Source: Miscanthus floridulus (Eukaryota; Streptophyta; Magnoliopsida; Poales; Poaceae). Taken from it: 64,000 nucleotides of DNA. The notes under the pieces were generated by a model that was not told the DNA's origin, made no database searches, and saw only the letters and a list, made by a program, of their open reading frames with translations. This document shows, one piece after another, positions 56,801-64,000 of this stretch. Made by a program: the position numbers and the translations under genes. The first letter of the stretch is position 1; the number at the start of each line of letters is the position of its first letter. The stretch lies in the NCBI RefSeq assembly GCF_019320115.1, contig NC_089593.1, forward strand, positions 12,557,873 through 12,621,872. Direction: 5' to 3'.

Positions 56801-57941
56801 GGCAAGAAATTATACAATCGTAAATGCCGTACTGTACAAGAAAGGAGTAGTCCAGCCTCTCCTCAAATGCATATCGCAGAGCGAAGGCATAGAATTGCTT
56901 CAAGAAATACACTCAGGAATTTGCGGGTCGCACATCGGCTCTAGAGCTTTATCAGCAAAGGCAATAAGGCAAGGCTTTTATTGGCCAACACACATACAAG
57001 ACGCAAAGTAGACAGTCAGAACATGCAAAGCATGCCAAACATTCTCTCTAGGACAGTCAAAACCATCGTCAGAGACCCAGCTTATACCTCCGACATGGCC
57101 GCTGCAAAGATGGGGGATGGACCTGGTCGGCCCATTACCTCCATTCCAAGGAGGAAATAGATTCGCAGTAGTGGTAGTGGAATATTTCACAAGATGGATA
57201 GAGGCAAAGCCGCTAGCGAAGATAACCTCAGAAACCATTAGAAAGTTCTTCTGGCAAAACATCGTTTGCAGATTCGGTGTACCAAGGATCTTGACAGTAG
57301 ACAATGGAAAATAATTCGATTCAGAGAACTTCAAAGAATTCTGCAAAAGCATAGGGACAAAATTAGCCTTTGCCTCTGTATACCACCCAGAGTCCAATGG
57401 AGTAGTGGAAAGAGCAAACAGAATAGTCTTTTCAGCAATATCAAAGACACTACTGGGCCTACGCAAAGGAAAATGGATAGATGAATTACCTAGAGTTATT
57501 TGGTCACACAATACATCCGTCTCAAGAACAACAGGATTCACACTATTCAAACTACTTTATGGAGAAGAGGCCATGATGACAGAAGAAATAAAGCACGAAA
57601 GCCTCCGCACAACAAGTCAGCTGATGTTGCAAGATGAAGAATATGCAAAAGAAACAATAGAAGCCACCAGACTGGAAGCAGTCGACAACATTGCAAAATA
57701 TCAGTCCCAAACCAAGAAGTGCAGAGACTCTCAGGTGGTAAGGAAAGACATAAAACATGGAGACCTCATACTTAGGAGAAAACCAAACGCACAACTTGTC
57801 GGTAAGTTGCAACCGAAATGGGAAGGCCCATACACAGCAACAGCAGCAGGCCGACCTGATTCTTTCCACTTGACCGACAGCGAATGTGTCACGACAACCC
57901 ACACATGGAATATCGACAGCCTTCGCAGATACTACATCTAG
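53890..57941 (+). pseudogene. Tat-type pol: protease, RT, two RNase H domains, integrase
   Basis: The frame from about 53890 carries protease (RILVDTGSSADII), RT (RMCIDFTDLNKACKKDPFPL; AYVDDIVVM at 55390), the usual RNase H (LLYVAASDHAVSAVLV), then a second RNase H (IAFTDGAWGQAGAGAF; NNIAEYEGL), integrase zinc part (HSGICGSHIG...TCKACQ), core (WGMDLVGPLPPF; TVDNGK; YHPESNGVVERAN) and a C-terminal part ending TAG at 57939. Stops at about 54948, 56022, 56238, 57009 and 57312 all fall in otherwise aligned frame. In the second RNase H the usual third acidic residue is Asn (KTNSQVV). The Tat lineage assignment is firm; activity is not expected. Confidence 0.9.
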
Positions 57942-58256
57942 GCAATGTACCAAAGGGCAACCTCCGCAAAATATAAGCGGAGGCCCCTACATGCAATTAC
58001 CTTAGTTTCTTTTACTTCATCCAAAACAAAGTGTAAAAGAGCCTGCACTCTTTTCCTCACAGGGGAACTCCAAATAGAGGTGAGGTTTTTAATGAGGTAG
58101 GCTCAATGTAAAAATCCTCTACAAATATAAAGAGGTAATTCCCCAAAAGAACGCCACAAAGAACCCAAAACTGAAAGCGGCCAGCTCTGGCGCCGCAATA
58201 TTCGGTAAACAAAAACCACAGGTCCTTTCAAAGCGCCAGCCATAGGCAAGGGCAAT
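57942..58256 (+). other. Region after pol, no coding
   Basis: Short spacer with CTCCGC motifs and no recognised frame. It leads into the 66-bp repeats. Confidence 0.4.
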
Positions 58257-58264
58257 TTGAAACG

Positions 58265-58545
58265 ACCTCTATGGCCAAAAAGGCCTCCGACCCTTGACAA
58301 AGACCTGACCAAAGTCAGGCATCAAGGCAAAAATTCTTGGCCAAAAAGGCATCCGACCCTTGACAAAGACCTGACCAAAGTCAGGCATCAAGGCAAAAAT
58401 CTTCGGCCAAAAAGGCCTCCGACCCTTGACAAAGACCTGACCAAAGTCAGGCATCAAGGCAAAAATCTTCGGCCAAAAAGACCTTCGACCATTGACAAAG
58501 ACCTGACCGAAGTCAGGCATCAAGGAAACAACCTCGGTGGAACAG
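58265..58545 (+). repeat. 66-bp tandem repeat, a little over four units
   Basis: Each unit reads GGCCAAAAAGGCCTCCGACC, then CTTGACAAAGACCTGACC, AAAGTCAGGCATCAAGGC and an A/T-rich end. Since 66 is a multiple of three, the translation repeats every 22 residues, but the peptide has no start or context of its own. CCTGACCAAAGTCAGG inside the unit is a near-perfect dyad. Tandem repeats in the non-coding part between pol and the 3' LTR are known for Tat elements. Confidence 0.88.
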
Positions 58546-59576
58546 GCCTCCGACCTTAAAAAAAACTAGCGTCAGGGGAAACAAAATTGTGGCGCCAGAA
58601 CTAGGAAAAAGGTCTCCGCTATCTGAAATAGGAAAAATAGAAAGTGCCTTACAAAACACTGCCACCACTGCGGCGCCAGGCCTCTTTACTTCAAAGATCT
58701 CAAGAAGAACAAATAATTCAGGCAACACACAGGCCATTAAAGCCAAGATACGTTCCACCTAACAACGTACAAAAATGTTAACGCTCGAAAGCCCCCCCCA
58801 TTATAAAAACGGATTCCCCCCGTGCCCTTGAGAAACTCAGCCAGCATAAGGCGCAAGAGCGCAAGGGGGGAGCAAGGCATAGTGCAGGCAAAAGCAAAAG
58901 CAATAGCCATGGAGGCAGGGGTCTCCTTAGATATCCAAATCGGCCGTAGATATTGCACGAAAACTCGTAAAATTGGAGGCAACGGTAGACAGTCAGAGAT
59001 AGTGGGAAAAGAGAGAGGGCCCACGGCACGGTGATGAATAGCAAAGGCCTACGGGAGCAGGGGGATATCGTACGAAAACTCGTAACATCCCCCTGACGCC
59101 GGAGACCTAACCTACCATCTCCAAAGATCAACCTTGTCCCACGGGTGTGTAGCGTCGGAGACCCACGCCACCAGACAGCTAAAACACCCAACTAAAGAAA
59201 TATCTAGAGTCTCCGCCGTCTGCACAAGCTGCGCCAAACCCTCAGCCGGATCAAACGACGAATCGGCAAACCTCGCCAGGCAGACTTCAAGTACGCCTCC
59301 GACGGTCGAAAAGCTGCGGAGACTTCTGCCCCGGCCATCAAGCAAACACAGAGAATGAGAAAAAATGGGGCGAAGGTCCTGGCCACCACCTCTGTATCGC
59401 GCTCGATCGCCCAAGCAAAGGACAATGGTGCGCGAGCTTGGGACTAGACGAGATATGTAAACTACCACGACGGGCTCAAGCCACCGCACAAACAATCAAG
59501 AAAGTTAACCTCTCTTGCATTCCATAAAGCATCGAGAAACATTCTTACAGGACACCAACTTGAAATAAAATCTTAA
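58546..59576. other. Non-coding part of the Tat-type element
   Basis: Between the repeat array and the antisense gene. I see two copies of GATAT...CGAAAACTCGTAA near 58925-58975 and 59060-59090, and many CTCCG motifs. No protein is recognised. Confidence 0.45.
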
Positions 59577-59843
59577 CTACTGTGGCGGAGGTCCACGCCA
59601 AGCGAGCGCGCGAGTAAACCCCGTGCGCTCGTCGTCTATGTCAAACCTAACCGACTCAAATACATCGTGCGCAATGCTGTGGGGGAAGGCCGAACGCCAA
59701 TACTCCCAAAGCTCTCCGCTCACGTAAACACCATCGTTGTAGAGAGTCAAAGGAGCAACGTCTTGCACAGGCTCCCGATTCGGAACCTGCGCAAGATTAA
59801 AATTTTGCACAAAACCATTCAGAACAAAATAAACTTTATTCAC
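59577..59843 (-). other. Open frame of 88 codons, unknown, downstream of the antisense gene
   Basis: The minus strand from ATG at 59843 reads MNKVYFVLNGFVQNFNLAQV and ends RALAWRGPPPQ. It follows the antisense gene on the same strand and could be a further exon or just 3' UTR. I do not recognise it. Its composition is less biased than that of chance frames in this GC-rich region. Confidence 0.25.
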
Positions 59844-59899
59844 AAAAGCCCAGTTGGACTGTGAGGTACACGCTAGAACAGCTAAATGCTACAAAGAGC

Positions 59900-62800
59900 C
59901 TAGACCTCCGGCGCATCAGCCGCGGCGGAAGTCCCTGGAGCGGAGCTCGCATTAGCGGTGGACGGGCACGGCGCCTGCGGCCTCCGACCACCGACTCCGC
60001 CGATCGTAGATCCCCCCAGAGCGCCACCAACGGCGGACTCACCAACCACAGTCGCTGAGCGCGGAACCGATGGAGGCCTGCCCGCAAGCCCCTTTTGCGC
60101 ATCCTGCAACGTAGGCTAGAATGTCAGGGGCAAAAGCAACGAAAAAAAGGAGAAAAAGGGCGACTACAAAGACTGTAAGTACCTTCGCCCTCTTGTCCTC
60201 CACCAGTTTCCGAGCAGCAAATCTCCCAAATGGAGCCCAAAAGTGCCCGATGAAATTTCTCAAGTTTTTTCGCAAACCAAGAGAGGTCTCACCGAGCTCC
60301 TCCAGACCAGGCAGCGCCCCCTCCGGAATACTTTCGGTGTGCGTACACCCGCCGTGTGCCAAAAGTTTGGCATAGTTCGCCACTCCCCCTAGTGCCCCAT
60401 AGTCCGTGCAACCATTGATCAGACCAGGGAGCTTCGCAAGATGACGCTTTAGCCAGGAGGCGAGGGCGTACACGCTGTCTTCTTCCGGAGGAGCGGAGGT
60501 CTCGCCTCCAAGCTCAGCGACGGTGGCCCGGTAGTGACCAACGGTCGCAGCAAGGACTCCTTTGACCGAGTCCAAACACCTCATTGTCAGAGAAAGTTGC
60601 TCCCTCACCGCTGCTGCGGACTCCTTCTCGGAGGCAAGCTCTCGCCGGAGACCCTCGGCCAGCTCATTCACCCTACGAGCCTGCTCGGTGGACAAAACCT
60701 CTGCCTCCCAGGCCTTGGCAAGATCGACCCTCCAGCCATCCTTTTCTCGCTCCTTCTCCGTCAGAGACAGGCGGAGAGCTGTGAGAGAGTCCGACAGACC
60801 CCCTTTTTCACCTTCCAGGCGCTCGATTTCCACCTTGAGCGCTTTGATCGCGGCGTCACGATCGGAGACCTCGTGGGTGCAGCGCTCTTCCATAACAACA
60901 CTCGTGTGATACCCCTGCGACAAAAAAAACCCAAAGCGATCAACAGCGGAAACAAGAACAAGTCTAGAAACGAGCGTACACAAAAAATAATAAAACAAGG
61001 AAAAGGGCAAAACCGCCGGAGGCGCACCAGGCTCTGGTGTTCCAGGTGAACGCGAAAAAGCTAGAAGAAATCCATATCCCTCAGACGCTGTTTGAAGCGA
61101 TCTATTTAAAGAAGAACAAACAAACAAGAAACGATGAGGTGAGAAAAGCAAATCTCACGTTAAACGCACCAACAGCCAAAGACCACCTCCGACGTCTCCA
61201 AGAACATCAAGATAACACTCCTCCCAACCTGAGATAGAAGTGTCGGAGGAGCCTACGTAAAAAAAACAACAGCAGCTTAGGTCAGAGGGCAGATCACAAA
61301 CAGACCAGATGATGATCAAAATGAAAACATTTTTACTTACTTGGACCCGGCACCGTTAGCCCCGGTTGCCTCGGACCGAACCTAGCACCAGCGGCGGCTG
61401 CTCGCTCCTCTGGGGTGAGAAGTCCAGCCATGACATCACCTGCAAAGCAGCAGGTGCATAGTATTGGCACTTAGCACAATACGCAAAGGAATGAACTGGG
61501 CGAAGACAATAAACATAAGGATGTGCACCAAACGAGCTTACTCATAAAGAGCCCAGGCAGAGCAGCTTGCCGCGCCCTCTGAGCAGAAGTCTCCGCCGTA
61601 TCGTGTGGCGAAGGCCCAAAGGGGCGGACTTCCTCAGCCAGTGGCCCGGTGGGTGGAGGGTTCGAAGAAGGCCGAGCCGCCGGAGCCTCCTCAGCAAGAG
61701 CGGCCTCTAGCCGCCCTACGTCGGCCGTAGGTACGAGCGAAAGAGCGACAGTGGCAGAGGGCAAAGGAACACGCCGTAGGATGGCCTCCGTGTCCTCTTC
61801 AGAGCTTGAGCATAGCCCGCCAAGAACGTTGGGCATAGGCTCGGCGGCGCTATCCTCCGGCCGTTCGCCGACGCTCGTAGCACCATGCGAGGAGCGCGCC
61901 AGGACAACGCCGGTCTCCGGACACCCGGCACCGCTCACCGCCCCGCTCATCGGGCACACTGGAGCTACGGGAGAGCCACGATCCCCCCCGCTCGCAACTC
62001 GAGCGTCCGCTGACGGGGCGGAGGAGCTCTCAACGTCTTCGCTGCCGGCGGAGGCAGCGCCTGCACTGCCAGCAGAAGACAAGGCCGGCGCGATCAGCGG
62101 GGCTCCACTTTTCTTTTTCTTTTTCACAGGCGCCCGAGATACGACGGCGCCCTTCCTCTTTTTGGACTCGGCCTCCGCTGTAACATTCTTTGCGTAGGCC
62201 TTCTTCTTCTTTTCAATCGAGGCCAGGACCTCAGCAGGAACCTCGTGCTCCCGGTATATGATACCGACCTCCTCAAAAACTCGATTGAGCCGCGGCATGG
62301 TGCCTGCCACGGCCATCCGAGATGTGTACTCACGCTCAGAAAATCTTGCCAACCAATCCTATGGCGGCCTCCTCGACTTCGGAGATGAAACCGTCCTCCG
62401 TCACCCCTCCCCCAAAGACCGACCGAAGCGGGGGAACGGAATCCCGGCCTCCGGCCCGAAAACGGGAACCTTGACCTGTTCCAGCTGAAAAGCTGGGTTG
62501 TTTTTGCCCAAGGGCCAGTAGTTGGAGGCCATGATCTCCTCCACCAGATCGCGACCACCAGAGTAGCGGCACGCTGCCACAAAAGCCTGATCACAGGCCT
62601 CCCGCGTCGGAGACACCTCCTCCGGCGGATCCACGTGCGTGTGTGGCGCCATCTCCTCCATCTGAGAAGTCAGTGGATACTTCGAGACTTCCTCGCCATC
62701 CTCGGTTGTGCTGCGGACCCCATAAGTCTTCACATAGAACCATTACTCGAGCCAGCCGCGGTCCCACTTGCCCTTCTGGCAAAAAGAGATCTCCAGGCGG

Positions 62801-63357
62801 TCCATGCCTTGGTTCCTCTTAGACATGAAAGTGCAACTACCGTACTGATAGGTCACTTCCACCTCCTTGCCATCTCGCACCTCCTTCTTCTTCTTCGGCT
62901 GCTTCTGCAGTTCATAGTATGTGCAAAAGGTGTCCACATCCGGCTCAGAACCGTAAGAGACGCACGCCCAGCAGAATTTGCTAAGTGTCAGGAAAGCAGT
63001 GGGAGTCAGATGATGGAGCTGAACATTGAAGGTCTACAACACTCGGCGAAGGAAGGGAATGTAAGGAAACCGGAGGCCGCAGGTGAAGAAGTCCCGAAAG
63101 ACCATCGCGTATCCTTCCTCCGGCTCCGGAACAGTCTGACCCGGCGAAGGGATTTTCACCCTAGAAGAAGGAAAACATGACTCCTTCAGCATCTCCATGA
63201 TTGCCTCCTCACTAATAGAGGACGGGCCGAAGTCCCAAGATTTTATCGCCGTGTCTCCAGAGTCCGCGGCGACTAGGTCTCCGATAGACGCAGAGACGCT
63301 CCCCAAATCCTCCTCCACCAGTTTTTCCAACTCCAACGCGGAGGCGGAGGCAAGCAT
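59900..63357 (-). pseudogene. Antisense multi-exon gene of the Tat-type element (gypsy-type 'Transposase_28'-like, coiled coil)
   Basis: Minus strand, four likely exons: 63357-61542, 61439-61341, 60914-60183 and 60103-59900. Exon 1 starts MLASASALELEKLVEED and contains FRDFFTCGLRFPYIPFLRRV and FYVKTYGVRS, which resemble the grass family 'putative gypsy type transposon' (Pfam PF04195, from memory). A Lys-rich stretch (KKKKKS) and a Ser/Ala-rich tail follow. Exon 3 is a long coiled coil (AAIKALKVEIERLEGEKGGL). Exon 3 joins exon 4 in phase (KRAK, then DAQKGLAGRPP), and exon 1 joins exon 2 (LFMSDVMAGLL); exon 2 to 3 does not join cleanly. Breaks: TAG near 63034, TAA near 62744 and frame changes near 62401 and 62340. 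The function is unknown even in intact relatives. Confidence 0.7.
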
Positions 63358-63950
63358 GCACTCCTCAAAGCGTGCACCCTAGCCGACGGCCCTAACGCCG
63401 AGAAGGTGGCGGTAGGGTCCGGAGAAGGCGGGCCGGCGAGTTTGGGTGGAGGCAGAAAGGAAAGCCACCGTGACTGCAACCTAAGCGCGAGACGCGAACA
63501 GAAAGACGGAACGAGCAAGGGCAGCAAGAGGCGAAAGCGAAGAGGGCAGAGAGCGTTTTCTCGAAAGCAATGAAAGCGAGTGAGCGGTGTGTGGGGGGAC
63601 CCCCGCCGCCAAAAGCACCCGTATATAGGCCAGCGGGCAGGCGGTCCGACTCCCGCCACACAACGGTCATCTCCGGAAGATTCGCCCGCTGCACAACGGT
63701 CACCTATCCGAAAAAATCGCGGGAAACGCAACGGACACTGACACAGCGGAAACGGCCGCGACGTAGGGCAAACGGCTAGATTTGCCGCCCAACGGCTACT
63801 CTCTCGACGAGACCAACGGGCACGCCAGAGCGGGCCAGGGGGAAGTAGCGGGGCCTCGCTCGAAGACACCGAAGGCGGCCTCCGCCCCCGCGGACGCCTT
63901 CGGCTAAGGCGTTTTGAGCTCAACAGGCACGCTCCGGAGAACCATGGTCT
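63358..63950 (-). promoter_or_regulatory. Probable promoter and 5' UTR region of the antisense gene
   Basis: Upstream of the antisense ATG. The minus strand contains CCTATATACGGGTGC at about 63618-63632, a possible TATA box some 260 bases before the ATG, followed by a CT-rich leader with TTTCTCGAAAGC. No protein frame here looks real. Confidence 0.4.
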
Positions 63951-63964
63951 CAAAAGGGGGGAAC
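63951..63964 (+). other. Polypurine tract of the Tat-type element
   Basis: AAAAGGGGGGAAC directly before the 3' LTR start GTTGTAACATGG. It fixes the element's right border although the LTR itself is cut off. Confidence 0.75.
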
Positions 63965-63965
63965 T

Positions 63966-64000
63966 GTTGTAACATGGCTTTGACGGGTGGCGAAGGCCCC
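63966..64000 (+). repeat. Start of the 3' LTR of the Tat-type element (truncated by the window)
   Basis: The 35 bases match 51297-51331 with a few changes (GGCTTTGACGGGTGGCGAAG against GGCTTTGGCGGATGGCGAAG). The remainder lies outside the window. Confidence 0.8.

Larger units (their letters stand above)
51297..64000 (+). mobile_element. Tat-type Gypsy element with antisense gene, cut by the window end
   Basis: 5' LTR, TTGGCGCC-type primer site, gag, protease, RT, two RNase H domains, integrase, a tandem array, a minus-strand gene and a polypurine tract, then the first bases of the 3' LTR. A second RNase H after the normal one, a long 3' non-pol region and extra antisense frames are known marks of the Tat lineage (Grande, RIRE2, Retand, Ogre). 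It is 12.7 kb to the window edge. All main frames are interrupted. Confidence 0.88.

Noticed and set aside
58265..58545. CRISPR array
   Set aside because: Units are contiguous 66-bp copies without unique spacers, in a plant retrotransposon.
58257..58559. 100-codon frame with a 22-residue repeat
   Set aside because: It is a by-product of a 66-bp DNA repeat, with no independent start signal or context; the opposite strand is equally open.
60534..61049. 171-codon plus-strand frame inside the Tat-type element
   Set aside because: It lies opposite the clear coiled-coil exon of the antisense gene and has shadow-frame composition.

Overview
The window is nuclear DNA of a grass, probably a panicoid/Andropogoneae species (Sorghum, Saccharum or Miscanthus relatives). 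The evidence is two intron-containing plant genes (a B1-type cyclin-dependent kinase and a CYP51 sterol 14-demethylase that looks very like the grass enzyme), a dense mix of Copia, Gypsy, hAT, MULE-like and MITE elements, and plant primer-binding sites. The species is an inference. There is no bacterial-style operon, CRISPR array, rRNA or tRNA gene.

Layout. 1-13132: a cluster of one Copia family. It holds the 5' end of copy 1 (minus, 1-776), a nearly full-length but broken copy A (minus, 777-10390), and a 5'-truncated copy B (plus, 10400-13132) joined head-to-head to A. Copy A is split at 4695-9024 by a solo-LTR-like element that itself contains a second member of the same family (6379-8261); both have 5-bp target duplications. 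14868-18175: a degraded hAT region with a transposase pseudogene. 19085-27074: an F-box/DUF295 pseudogene (minus) cut in two by a complete 6.76-kb Copia element (19419-26173, duplication CAGCC). 27515-32214: a broken Reina-like chromovirus (minus, duplication TTGGA). About 33 kb: a SAR1-like first-exon remnant, then MITEs.

35424-38526 is a seven-exon CDKB1-type kinase gene (plus), converging on CYP51 (minus, two exons, 41178-49560). They are separated by 2.65 kb that contains a 0.9-kb MULE-like element with 54-bp terminal inverted repeats. The single CYP51 intron is swollen to 6.9 kb by a very young, almost intact Reina-like element (43401-48404, LTRs differing at 2 of 340 sites by eye) and also carries a Stowaway MITE.

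51297-64000 is a Tat-type Gypsy element (plus) cut by the window end. It has an 890-bp 5' LTR, gag, pol with two RNase H domains, a 66-bp tandem repeat array after pol, and a separate antisense multi-exon gene (59900-63357) whose first exon resembles the 'putative gypsy type transposon' domain and whose third exon is a coiled coil.

Only the kinase and CYP51 look like working host genes. CDKB1-type kinases act at G2/M; CYP51 removes the 14-alpha methyl group of obtusifoliol in sterol synthesis. They share no pathway, and their adjacency is probably just gene order. Almost everything else is retrotransposon history. Premature stops in the Gypsy and Copia copies mostly fit C-to-T or G-to-A changes, as expected for methylated, silenced repeats.
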